The notes beneath the pieces were generated by a model. That model was not told the DNA's origin. It made no database searches and worked only from the letters and a program-made list of their open reading frames with translations. 64,000 bases of DNA from Cryptomeria japonica (taxonomy: Eukaryota; Streptophyta; Pinopsida; Cupressales; Cupressaceae), in contig NC_081406.1 in the NCBI RefSeq assembly GCF_030272615.1, forward strand, positions 189,377,391 through 189,441,390, read 5' to 3'. Every line of letters begins with the position of its first letter. Positions within the stretch are counted from its first letter, which is position 1. The position numbers and the translations under genes are program-made. Of the stretch, positions 21,896-32,989 are shown piece after piece.

Positions 21896-23960
21896 CAATA
21901 TAAGTTATATAGAGTAATTTTGTTGAAATACTAATTAGGAAATAAAGTGTCATTAGTCTTTGCATGAAATGAAAGAGAGTAATTAACTGCTAGAATTACT
22001 CCTACTACTCCGCCTAACAAGAACAATTACTAATTTCCAAAGGACTGTTTGAGGTTTTTGGCATGAGAAGTCTAAGAGTCCTTGTGCAAGTCCCAATGAG
22101 AGATTTCTTCTTTCAGAAACTCTATCCAAGCTAGAAGGGATGCATGATTTTTCTCTACTTCAGGAATGGAACCAAGATCAGAGTAAGATAACTCCAAAGC
22201 ACAAGAAAGAGACCTACTGATAAAGGCGATTCTTTCATTGCTAAGGTTTATTAGCTTGCCTAACGACATGATGATATTGTCTCTTTGCTGGTGCAACTCA
22301 TAGTATTTGTCATGTAGTTCCTTAATCTTTGATCTTCCAGAGTCAAATATATCTTTGGAAAGTTTGAAATTTGCTTGTGCCTACCGGATCTTGTCTTCAA
22401 TGACATCCATCTCATTTTTTATGCTTTGAGTTGCATTTGGCCACTGCAGACTAAACACAAACAATACATCTTCGTTCACCAAATAGGACTAACCTTAAGA
22501 GATAAGCTAGGAAATATGTTGATCAGCTGATTCACATTTGGACTTGATTGCCTACAAGAGCCTTTCTCTTTCATTATCTAATTCCTTCTCATACTTTTTC
22601 CTTATAGTATCAGTTTGACTATCCAAAGATATGATCAGTATTTTGCACCTTTCCACACTCAAAATATCCAGATCTAACTGACATTCAAGTAAGGCAGCAT
22701 GGAGTGCTATCAGGAGATCTTCAACAACTTTATTTCTTTTATGAAAAATTTGCCTTGTAGAATGCTTCACCAAACTCAAGCTTCTACAACAGATCCACAT
22801 TACAGAAATCAACTAATTGCATGGAAGATGTGATCGGTGGGAGTATCAAAGAAGTAGAGAATATTTTCTTCCATACATCTTCTGAGGAGATAGGATTGGT
22901 TCCAATGATGGATACCTGAACATTAGATTCCTTGGGTGAAACATCTGCCTTTTCTTTAGATGGAATATTACATTCAATGTTATCCTTATCGGAAACTTGG
23001 TTAACAGACCAACCTTCAACTTCTTTGCCCTTGCCGGATCTAGGATTGTCTAGAGGGATATTAGAGGTTTCAAGAAATTCATTTCTATCCATAGCATTAT
23101 CCACATGAATTTCCATGGTAGACACATCATTCACCTCCATCAGGTTATTAACCAGACTGCCTGAGGGATGATCTTTGTCGTCAAAGATAGTAATATGCAC
23201 ATCTTCAAATACTTTGGTGGTAGTACCGAAATCAATGGAGAGAAGACTATGGTTCTTGGCACTATACACAACTGTATCCATGAACTGAAACTTCTCTTTG
23301 GCATTGGGTACACCAAGAATGAGATCATCTAAGTTATTTTTGGTCGTTAACTTTGTTTACATAGTTCCAATAGGGTGGCCTTGTTTTTCGAAGAGAGAGA
23401 GGAGCCAACTACATCAAATATATGATCTTTTATACCTTGTTCCTCTTCTCTAGAAATTTACCTTATCCTCACTAGTTCTTTGTATAATTCATTTGGAATT
23501 ATGTTCCTATATTCCTCAATTGAAGCTTCAAATTTTACACAATACATAATAAAACCTTTAATTATGTCATTTTGATCCTCAAGATTGGCATTAGAAAACT
23601 AATTACCTACCTCCCTTAGACTCCTTTCTTGAGCGAGGGATTCACACAAACTTTCTGCATCGAAAGGTTGCTTGACCTTCTTTCCTTTAGACTTCCGGAC
23701 ATGTATTTGGTACTCCATATATTCTTCACCTTCTTCCTCGGATTCCAGGACAACAAATTTCCTTTTGATTTCAACCTTCTTCTTTGGAGAGCTTGATGAG
23801 GGAAGCTTTTCTCGAGTAGCCTTAGATGTTCCGAATGCACCAAGTCTTTCGGATCGCCCGACCTTGGAGATTTCTTCCTCAATTTGATTGGCCTTGTCTA
23901 GGAATTCTTGAATGACCTTTTTCACTCTCTTTTCACCACCCTTCTTGGTGAGCTCCATCT
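21896..23960 (-). pseudogene. E3 long unrecognised ORF, C-terminal portion
   Basis: I do not recognise this protein. Minus-strand frames 23958-23599 (Lys/Glu-rich, with KRKFVVLESEEEGEEYMEYQ), 23281-22784 (165 codons, acidic and Asn/Ser-rich), 22812-22552 and 22296-22072 follow one another in the same direction as the E3 gag. They are broken by stops and frameshifts. Helical, charged segments such as RKKYEKELDNERERLL suggest coiled coil. Together with 23961-26155 the ORF may have been about 1000 codons long. No enzyme motif is visible. It ends close to the polypurine tract. Confidence 0.5.
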
Positions 23961-24189
23961 AGACTTATAAGGATTTTTCATCAGGAGTCCCAAAATGCTC
24001 TTGGGATTCATCTACCGAACCCTCCAAGAGAACTTTAGTTGCACATCAAGAATATCAGACAAAACTTCATATCCAAAAGGAGGGATCTTGATTTTTCTGG
24101 GTACGACAACTTCCATGTAGCATTTGTCAGTTGTAATTATGAATGTGATAACATTTTTGCACTTTTCAACAATCTCCTTTGGTATTCTA
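23961..24189 (-). pseudogene. E3 long unrecognised ORF, middle piece
   Basis: The minus strand from 24189 reads IPKEIVEKCKNVITFIITTD, then KCYMEVVVPRKIKIPPFGYE, up to a TAG at 24012-24014. The next part, in a shifted frame, reads SVDESQEHFGTPDEKSL. The piece resumes in phase with 25239-26155 once the solo LTR E6 and one copy of its target duplication are set aside, so it is the continuation of that ORF. Confidence 0.55.
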
Positions 24190-25233
24190 TGTAGTTCTCG
24201 GAGACAACTTAGAGTGGGGGGGGGTGAATCAGTTGTCAAATAAATTCAAACCAAAAACTTATTAACCAACTTAATGCTTAATACCGGTAAATAAGTTAAG
24301 TATGCCAGTAGACAATGTTAACAGAAAATTGTTGTACTGGTAAGAATTAATGCATGAAACATAAGCACAAAGTCATCCACAACACATGACACCAATATTT
24401 GTACGTGGAAACCCTGTAAGGGGAAAAACCACGATGGGAAACCTTACCCACAATCAGATGATACTACTGCAGATAGTAAGTGTATAAAGAGGGGTCTGCA
24501 CATGCAGAAAGGCCAACAGCCTAGAGCTCACTGCTCAATCACAAATGGGAGTCACACTGACTACAGCTGGATGGTTAAATCCAATGAGAATGTACTGCAC
24601 AAAATAGCATCTTCATATGTTGGATTCAGTACTGGTGTAATGCTGATATGCTTCTACAAAAACCTAACTTCACCTTCAAATGATGTCTTCGTGTATATCC
24701 CTGCTTGATCTCACATATACCCTTCCTTAAATCTTTTTCGCATTCCACACTTGATCTTACAAATAAGATCTTACATTTATACCATACCCTAAGACCAATT
24801 TTAGTAGGTCGGCTCTACAAGATATTACAATAAAAACATTTTACAAACAATACAATATCCGATGCAATAACCGATTGAACATGTTGGCTTAATGCATTTA
24901 CAACAATAATAAATCATCTCCATAGCGTGCCATGCTGATCTGGAAAAGATAAATCTGCCGGTGTAACCCTAGATAACTTGGACCTATTTGCCGGTAAAAG
25001 CGAATATGCAAATAAGAATATACCAATGATTATTACTTCAAAATAAAGTGTCCACATGATGTCTTCGACATTACCAAGTGTCTTCCATGTCAATGCAGGT
25101 ACCGGTGAACATTATATCCTGCCGGTTAACCATATACCGGTAACTGTTTGCCGGTGAATGTTGCTGGATCTCCAAAGTAGGTGTATTTAGCAGGTGTTGA
25201 AATCAATGACAAAACCATACCAAAATACCAACA
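24190..25233. mobile_element. Solo LTR (E6) inserted in the E3 ORF
   Basis: 1044 bp, starting TGTAGTTCTC and ending ATACCAACA. It is flanked by TTCTA (24185-24189) and ATCTA (25234-25238), a 5-bp target duplication with one change. It carries the G-run/TGAATCAG motif (24211-24232) and the shared stem-loop (24404-24433), but no internal region. This fits loss of the body by LTR-LTR recombination. The motifs place it in the same group as E3, E4, E10 and E15, with minus as the probable sense. Confidence 0.75.
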
Positions 25234-25238
25234 ATCTA

Positions 25239-26155
25239 TCTTGATTTTGCATGTCCATTTGAAAAAGGACAAAGAATGCCGCAAAATATTCTTCTTTATC
25301 CTTATCATTAATAAATCCTTTGAGCCTATCTGTAATCTAATGAGCTATTGATCTGTCTTGAGACCACAAAACCCTACTGCGACCGGGTAATGCTTCCATG
25401 AAATAGATCAAGATGCATATGGATAGTGTACTGAATTTGAATGAGTGCTTATTTTCCCTACACTGAACAAGATTTTCCAAAAACTGATGTTGTGGGATTT
25501 TATAGAGGTCAAAATCTTTGTTTAATTCTGCCACCCCATAGGCCATATGCATAGTGGTAGCAAAAATGGATTTTTCTCTATTTGTAAAATAAATTTTATT
25601 TTCAACCATTAGAGAAAGATACTTAACTATCAGATTTATGACATTGTCAATTTCTAGCGAACACTTGTCAAATGTGGCACCAGTTAATTCTATGACAACC
25701 TTATTTTTGGCCGACTTTGGTCTAAGAACCTCACCAGAGTCACTCAGACCCATGATAGCCTTCATTAGTTCCTTGGTTATCATATGGGTTTGATCCAACC
25801 AGAGAAACCTATCATGAAACCTTCTCATTTCCAATTTGACCCATTTCTCATTGTGACAGAAATTTGGAAAGTTATTCCATGTGTTCAAGTTCTTTTGGAC
25901 AAGGTGGGCAAATTTTGATTTGACCCTACCTTGCTGATCAATTATCTGTTTGGCCCAGATATCTAGAATTTTTCCGCAATGAATGAATTCTTCATGCCTA
26001 ACACAAATGTAACCCCTGACATCTTCTACCAAAACAACTCCAATTGGAATTTTAAAAAATGCTCCGCTGGGATCTATTTGAATTGCCACATAGGATACCT
26101 TTGTGAATACTAGCCAAAGCTTGACAACAACATCAACAACTATGGGGGCAACCAT
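25239..26155 (-). CDS. E3 long unrecognised ORF, N-terminal portion (272 codons open)
   Basis: The longest intact frame in E3, with ATG at 26155-26153 and a TAG at 25337-25339. The frame then continues open (DRLKGFINDKDKEEYFAAFF) to the E6 insertion. The protein reads VSYVAIQIDPSGAFFKIPIG, GYICVRHEEFIHCGKILDIW, KWVKLEMRRFHDRFLWLDQT, and so on: a mixed alpha/beta-looking globular protein with conserved-looking Trp and Cys residues, no signal peptide and no membrane segment. It follows the E3 gag in the same direction, and no pol domain is near. The stop sits where HQI could be expected, again a possible CAG-to-TAG change. I cannot name a family. Confidence 0.6.
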
Positions 26156-26599
26156 GATTACTAATTATGTAGATTGTTTTCTTGAATCTTGTCAGAGAAG
26201 CCCTGAGATCACTTGATCGCCTTAATCACCTTTACAAATCTTGAGTTCTTTTAATTCACGATGAAATGTTGTGCCATTGTCCTTATATTCTTTTCATCAA
26301 GGGTTTCACATTAAATGTGCATGAGTTGTCTTCCATATTATAGAATTTATCAACAACATGTTGGATCCTGCGATAAGTTATGATAATGACTACTAGATCA
26401 CTTCATAGCCTCAAACCACTTTGGCTTGGGATATAATTATGATCTTTTAATTGCCCCCTCTTGGCCAAAGCCACACGATACTCAATTTCCAGATGAAGCT
26501 CCTTCACCGTAGTGGGATGCTGGCATTTCTACGGTTTCCTTCTTCCTCCATATTTTCTTCATTTCAACTTTGACATCCTCCACATTGACTTTCTTTAGC

Positions 26600-27441
26600 T
26601 ATCTAATTTGATCTTAAACTTTATTGCTTCTGCACTTCCTTTCTATGTGACCGGGTTTGTTGTAACTATGACATTTGGTATTTATCGGATTTTGTCTTGA
26701 CTTGCACTAGTTAGCGTTGAGTCCAATGATATTGCATGCATAAAATCTACCTCTAAAATAGTTATATCTATTTTGATTTACAACTGAATTCCTACATTGA
26801 TTATCTTTACACTCATAGTTGTTGCATGTGTAACATCTACCGGGGAATGAATTAAAAGATTGATTCAAACTTTTCTTGCATTCTACTGCCTTGTGTCCTA
26901 TTTTATTACATTTGTAGCAAGAACCATGGAAAGCGGTATTTTTCATACTTACCTACTGCTTGATTGGAGACTTACCTTTTTCCTCCTTGGGGATTGTCAC
27001 TTTTATCAGGGAGGGTTCTTTTGCACTGGTCTTCACTTCCTTCTTAGCTTCCAGATCATCCTTAGTATTAGTGTTAGTGTTGGGCATGCCAAATTTAGTA
27101 TTGTATTGTTGATCCTTGGTTTTCTCAAGATCTTCTTTGTGGAGTGTTACTTCTTGTTTTAGCTTCTCACATTCTTCAAAGTTGCACTTCACCATTTGGT
27201 TTAGATATTCTTTAGTATTTTCATTGTCTTCATCTTTGATCCTCAATAACGAGATAGTGTTATTCGCTTTCTTGATCTCGTCATTGACTACTTTGCGTCT
27301 AATCTTAAACTTTCGGATCTGCTCTCTTATCTTTTTGATCCATTCATTTTCTAATCGAACATTCTCCTTCAGGTCTTTGTTTTCAGCTTCCATTGCTTCA
27401 AGTTCTTCAAGAGAATTTCTAGAGTCGTTGTTTAAATCCAT
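26600..27441 (-). pseudogene. E3 gag-like protein: coiled coil plus four zinc-knuckle units
   Basis: The likely start is the ATG at 27441-27439, 54 bases after the primer-binding site. The first 110 residues are a charged helical region (LEELEAMEAENKDLKENVRL) typical of a coiled coil. After a Lys/Pro-rich linker there is one TAG, and then the frame continues with the knuckles. Unit 1, CYKCNKIGHKAVEC, is complete. Unit 2, CYTCNNYECKDNQC, has C for H. Unit 3, FYACNIIGLNAN-stop-C, has lost its first C and its H. Unit 4, CHSYNKPGHIERKC, has Y for the second C. Most copia gags have a single knuckle. The protein would package RNA. Confidence 0.65.
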
Positions 27442-27494
27442 AAGTTCAACTTTTCGGATCTTCTTTGAATGGTTAGACTCTTCTAAAGGACTTG

Positions 27495-27507
27495 GCTTTG
27501 ATACCAA
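27495..27507 (-). other. E3 primer-binding site
   Basis: Read on the minus strand, TTGGTATCAAAGC lies next to the 5' LTR. It differs by one base from the TTGGTATCAGAGC seen in E4, E10 and E13. Confidence 0.75.
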
Positions 27508-27508
27508 T

Positions 27509-28313
27509 TGTTGAATAACCAAAATACTGAGAGGGGAGGGGTGAATCAATATTCCCTTGAACTTATTTAAACTTCTTATTAACTAATACCATAACATAAT
27601 TCAAAGTGCAGTAAAAAATAGAGGCATAACACATAACACCAGATTTGTACATGGAAAACCTAATATGGGAAAAACCATAGAGAGATGATACTCTCAAGAA
27701 TAGTGTAGTATGCAATTGGTTACACAATACAAAGGGGTGACTCACTGTTGGTTTGGACTTGCTATCCAAGATACAAAGATGGATTATAGCCAATATTTAC
27801 AGAGTATTCAAAAATTGAACTGTTATAAGTGCATCTAACATATGCATAAATACTGTTCATCTAAAGTGCACAAATCCACTTGTAAAATGTAAGCATAATT
27901 ATTTCACATATAGTACATAAAAAATAGTTGTCTTTCAACAACCACACTTTAAGAAAATGATGTCTATGTTGATATATATCCACACCATTTGATTGTCAAG
28001 TTAGCTCAGTCAAAGTGGATGAGACTAGACTTAACGACACACTACCAATCGAGGTGGCTACATGCGGTGTTGGCCTTCAGGTACAATATTGAGAAGTGTG
28101 CATCACATCATATCCATATGAGATTGGATCTTTGAAACATGTGCAATAATCATATTTGAATAGGAACAGACTCATAAGAAACTTTCGGTAACAAAAAAAT
28201 ACCAAACCTCAAAACTGTGCAAAACATGATAAAGAAAAATTTTCTGAATTGAATCACATTCACACATGCTGAATACAAATACTAACCATGACATCAATGA
28301 CAAATAGGCCAAA
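27509..28313 (-). repeat. E3 5' LTR
   Basis: 805 bp, plus-strand start TGTTGAATAACC. The right edge is set by comparison with the 3' LTR end at 21872; here the expected terminal CCAACA reads CCAAAG. It contains the G-run motif (27527-27550) and the shared stem-loop in a weaker form (27648-27680). Confidence 0.75.
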
Positions 28314-29889
28314 GGTTGTGTATTTTCTCTTTGTTTACCTTTGTCTTTTTTTTTCTTTGTCTTGTTTTTGTGTCCTTGCATGTGATTGCATGAAATAGGA
28401 TCCTAATATTAGGGGATTGGTTCCTCAAAATTAGTGATATCTCATTTCTTTCAATCTCACTCCTAGTTACTCCCCTCTCTCTTCCTCATCTTTCTACTTT
28501 ATCATGAGTATTTTTATAGCCTCATACTCCTGTTAAAGTGGGGGCTAAATATAACATCATAATTTGTAATCTTGTACAATTCACACCTCATATTTCTACT
28601 TCTACTTTACCGTGTCCTATATTTATTCCCCCTAGGCCTATTTTACTCTCTTTTTACTCAAAAAATGATGTCACCTGATTGCATAGCTAAGTGGACCCCA
28701 TTATGAGGTTATTCCTCCTTATTTGTTGGTATTTTTGTCCTATTTTTGGAGGACAGGGGCATTGGGGTACCCTTGTCTAGACTAGGGTGCCCCCACCATC
28801 CTAGTCCTCCTTGAACACGACTTGTTTCAAATATAGACAGGCATTTCCCCTCCTTGATGAATTTTGTTCCCCATGGCTCCACTTGATTGTTGGAGGTCCT
28901 CTGAATCGATAATTTAGCTAAGGAAACTTATATAAGGACATCCTATCAATTTATTTTATCACCCATAATATACCGTAGCATTCACACATCCACATCAAGC
29001 AACATCAAGTAATCTTAGACATTCAAGGAAACATTTCATTCTACCATATCCTTCAAGCATCATGGAGCAAAGTCCCATAAATAATCATGCACACATGTAT
29101 GTTTAATTAGGTCATTCATGTGTTTGTCATGTTATTGCATTCAACATTTGTAATCAGATCTAAAGAACATTGCATCATCAATCTTCTATCAACCGTTGCA
29201 AATCTGATGTATATCTTCTAGCATTTACTTCAGTATTTACATTTCCCATTTCAATTCAATCTAAGGTTAATTCCTAAATTAAATTTTGACCCAAGGAAAA
29301 ACCCTAGCCACAACCCTTTCCTCTCATTCTGTGTGCAGAAAATTGATTTATGTGCTATGATTGAGGATTTTGATACAATATACGATGATAAATAGGTTCA
29401 ACTTTTGTAAGAATGAAAAGTAGAGGACTAGGTAGCTTCCATTGCCCTGGTCCCAATAATTTAGCATAATCTTCTGACAGTGAATCATGTGTGTCTTCCT
29501 GATTCAAAAAACATCCTACTTGTCTACTTGGAAGTTACAAGACCAGGTCGCCCTACCCTCCTGGTCCAGATGATTCAACCCGATTTTTCAGCTAAAAGTC
29601 ATGATCTACTTTATCTTCTTAGATCTCTGTTTGTGGCTCTATGTGAAGTTTGGAATATTCTGTTATTACTATTTTGATTCAATATTTATTTTTTTACCCT
29701 AGCACTTGTACAAATTTAAATCCAATTTCAAGTCAACTCTAAGAGGAATAGGAGTACCATTTTAATTTGCATTCAACCTCTTAGAGAGTGGGATCAATTA
29801 GATCCATCGTTTCTCCTTAATTTTAGTGTGGATCTTCGTGGTCTTATCAATCTTCTAGGTGGTAAAGCCCTAATTTCCAACACCAAGAA
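28314..29889. other. Noncoding, LTR-like region
   Basis: No gene. The sequence is T-rich. A TATA-like site TATATAAGG lies at 28929-28937. GC-rich phrases such as AGGGGCATTGGGGTACCC (28753-28770) and a later CCAGGTCGCCCTACCCTCC (about 29554) recall conifer-style LTRs. It is probably the continuation of the sequence interrupted at 8559. Confidence 0.35.
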
Positions 29890-30772
29890 ATGGCAAAACA
29901 ATTCACTTCTAAAATGAATGTGAGGAGGAAAGGAAGAAGAAGATACCCTCCAATTCATGTTCAAATTAATCCTCTCAAAATGATGGTGAAGCCTTTGTCA
30001 TATCCTTGGCAATGCATGCATCAAAAGGCGTGGTTAATATATTTGGGTGCATTTTTTCACATGACCTCACATCAAGGTTGGTTTTCAAAGTATGAAGAAT
30101 ATGATGGTAGGAAGGTGTGTCTTAGTGATGACTCTCATATCAAGGTTGCTGGTTGTGGAAGAGTCAAGATAATATACCTTGATTTGGGAGAGTGAAGGGG
30201 ATTGATGGTGTTATGCACATCCTGGTTTTGGTATGAAATCTACTCTTTGTACATAAACTAAGTGATTTGGGTGTGCAGGTTGTTTTCTTACAATGAGGAT
30301 GCAAGATGACTAGAGGTTTTATGGTGCTTTCTAAGGTTGTTTGGATTGGCACCTTGTATAAGATGGATGCATGCACAATGCAATACTATAGTGCTTCTAT
30401 GGAGCCCAAGAAGAGGGCTCTAGATTCTTCATCCTTACTATCAGATTAAGATGTGAAAAGGACTATTACTTCGACATCTAATGGTCATTCTTTCTAGGTA
30501 CCTAAGGGTGCCAATGCTTTGGAGATGAAATTCTTAGCAAAGAAGACACTTCTATGGCACCAAAGACTTAGTCACTTTGGTGAGAAGGGTCTCAAAACCC
30601 TCAAAAATAAATTTCTCATTGAGAGGCTTGATGATATTGTAATATTGAGTTTGATTTCTACAAACATTGTATTTATGGTAAATAAAATCGTGTTTAGATT
30701 TACTCTGATTCTCACAAATCTTATGGGTTGTTGAACATGATTTATATTTTGATGCTTTTGGTCATATTCATG
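29890..30772 (+). pseudogene. Copia gag-end/protease/GAG-pre-integrase fragment (E7)
   Basis: Plus strand. The frame 29890-30195 ends in the copia protease region: YLGAFFHMTSHQGWFSKYEE, where the active-site D-S-G reads Y-L-G, and then a beta-rich stretch with VKI. Decayed text leads to 30519-30734, with KKTLLWHQRLSHFGEKGLKT, the H...H part of the GAG-pre-integrase zinc motif. The fragment stops abruptly at 30772, where E8 begins. There is no RT downstream. Its words differ from E4 and E10, so it is another copia family. Confidence 0.65.
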
Positions 30773-32588
30773 TGTAACGCCTCACTAGGGGACCCAAAAA
30801 GTAAACAACAAATAACTCAATTTCATAGAAAATAATTTTTTTTAATTTAAATTTCTAACTTAATGCACAAATATATCTTCTATGTTCATTTTAAAAAACC
30901 AAAGAAAAATTCTTATGATAAGGATATATTGATAGTAAGATTGCATTCAAAACATATAAACTCATAAACATGCAAAATATCCAATTCAATACACATATAT
31001 TTTCACAATCTTTTCCTCTTGAGATAATATCGACAACTCTTGATTAGAAATACAAATATGCAAATTAAATATCCTTCAATCATTGTGGGAAATACATTAC
31101 AAATTACATCATAAAGGTAGATCATCTCATAATCGAGATACGAAGACACTAAAAACACATGGAATAGGTCCACTTAGCCGATCACATGAAAGTCCTCCAT
31201 TGTATTCCTAATGGGTGGAAAAAGCATCACCACCCAACCATGTGGAACTTGTAGGACAACCCTCATGCTAGGAGATAGACACAAGACCTCAGACAACAAA
31301 CAACCAAGCTAGGGAAGATAACTGAACATGCATACTTCCAAAAGACAGAAGATACCATAACACAAGAAAATAAAATATATATGACATACAAGACCATCAA
31401 AGTGCATCTAGAGAAACTCCTAGGGGGTTTTACGTAAGATTGACACCATAGGCAACACACACTCTCAACAACTCATGTGAAATTGTACATTTCTTTCATG
31501 AAGACAAGGTAATATACAATCTAGCCAACTCAACATCTCAATAGATGGCCAGGCCTTCCCATTCTCACCCTCTGCCTATATGAGCACACGAGGCATGAGT
31601 GGGGCACATAATTATCTTGTTAGTGTGTGACCGAAGCCAAAGTTCATTAATGTTATCACTTATTACTAAACTCACCTATGGGTTACCCTGGTAGCCACTT
31701 CCGAGCCCTGACCCCCATAGTGAGCCACTCCCCCTAAGTGTACCTAGCTTTCCTATCACCTAAGGTCAAAGAAAAATATTCAATCCAAAAATAAATAAAT
31801 CATCACAGATACAAAATCAGGCTCAGTTTACAAAACTAAATAAGGACTTTTATGCAACCCCAAATCATGCATATAATGAATAAGAAATAAATCTCAAATG
31901 ATAAATATCATACAATCAAACCCCCAATTCCCCCTAATAAACCATTTGAAATCAAATTACGTAAAGCAACTAAAAACAATAGAGTAAAAGAAATACCTAC
32001 TTGGAAACTTGTGAAAGAAAAAGAGAGAGAAGAGAATGTCGATGATGAATTCTGAACACAAATCTTCTCAAATCAGCAACCAAGTCTTCAAAACATTCAA
32101 GGTCAAGAAATCTCAACCATGCTTCAAAGAACATGTGAATTTGCAAATTATTGTCCCCTAATTTTCTCCCAAAACTTCAAAAATAATAATAATAATAATC
32201 TCCCATAAATTCTCATAAAAACTAAATTAATTAAAGACAATTTCTTAAATAAAGCGTACAAAGAAAACACAAAAACCCTAAACCTAAATAAATAAACAAT
32301 AATAATCATTAATAATATTAAACAAATAATAGATAAATATTAAATAATATTAAATAGATTCCACAATAATAATAATTCTCATAAAAAAATTATATAATAT
32401 CAACAAATAATAAATCTTATATAAAAAGTTGATTCCTCACTAATTGGAAAAATAATAAATACTTGTAAATAAATAACTAAAATATAATTATCCACAAAAT
32501 AAGACAACTAGTTTCCCCCTAGATCGAACAATTAGTTCCACAAAGCAAAACGAATAAATAATAAAATTTCCAATTACACAATAATAAT
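30773..32588 (-). mobile_element. TGTAAC-type LTR (E8), truncated
   Basis: The sequence changes sharply at 30773 to TGTAACGCCTCACTAGGGG, an LTR-like start. No gene is present. Several phrases match the LARD LTRs of E13 in order, for example CCAACCATGTGGAAC (31236-31250) and ATGCTAGGAGAT (31265-31276). E8 is therefore a diverged relative of E13. The sense strand is inferred from that likeness. The right end is not clear, because the sequence turns into AT-rich repeats and then the LINE E9. Confidence 0.5.
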
Positions 32589-32750
32589 AAACAATAAACA
32601 ATAAACAACAAACAACAAACAACAAACAACAAACAACAAACAACAAACAACAAACAACAAACAACAAACAACAAACAACAAACAATAAACAATAAACAAC
32701 AAACAATAAACAATAAATAATAAATAATAAACAACAAACAATAAACAATA
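32589..32750. repeat. Heptamer tandem repeat (ACAACAA)n
   Basis: About 160 bp of AACAAAC-type heptamers, with imperfect ATAAACA units at both ends. On the opposite strand it gives a long artificial frame of Cys, Leu, Phe and Val, which is not a protein gene. Confidence 0.9.
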
Positions 32751-32989
32751 TCATGAAAACTTGAATATAATCAATTTTCTTTAATATCTGCTCTGTAAAT
32801 GCGAAAATGCAAAAGGTAAAAAACTTTTCTTCTTCTCCCGGAAGGGGGTTCTATAAAACTGTATCTCCCCTATCCCACAACAAGGGCAGACTGTATTCCA
32901 ATCACAAATCAAAATCCCCAATTAACGGGCATCAACAATGCTCATATTCCACAATGGGTCTTTCAGAATGGTAAATGGGTAGATAAGGC

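Larger units (their letters stand above)
8560..28313 (-). mobile_element. Non-autonomous gag-carrying LTR element (E3), host of nested insertions
   Basis: A minus-strand LTR retrotransposon. The 5' LTR lies at 27509-28313. The 3' LTR is split into 8560-8976 and 21618-21872 by the copia E4. A primer-binding site (27495-27507) and polypurine tract (just right of 21872) are in place. The internal region (21873-27508, less the 1.05 kb E6 insertion) is about 4.6 kb. It encodes a gag-like protein with several zinc knuckles, then a long unrecognised ORF. I find no protease, integrase, RT or RNase H in it. Its LTR signals match those of the copia elements E4 and E10, suggesting mobilisation in trans. 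No clean 5-bp target duplication is visible. Confidence 0.7.

Noticed and set aside
28314-28345. Target duplication of E3 (TTTACCT on both sides)
   Set aside because: The right copy lies about 20 bp away from the LTR end, so it does not fit a 5-bp duplication at the border.
32488-32754. Open frame of Cys, Leu, Phe and Val on the minus strand
   Set aside because: It is produced entirely by the heptamer repeat; the sequence repeats with the same period and has no gene features.
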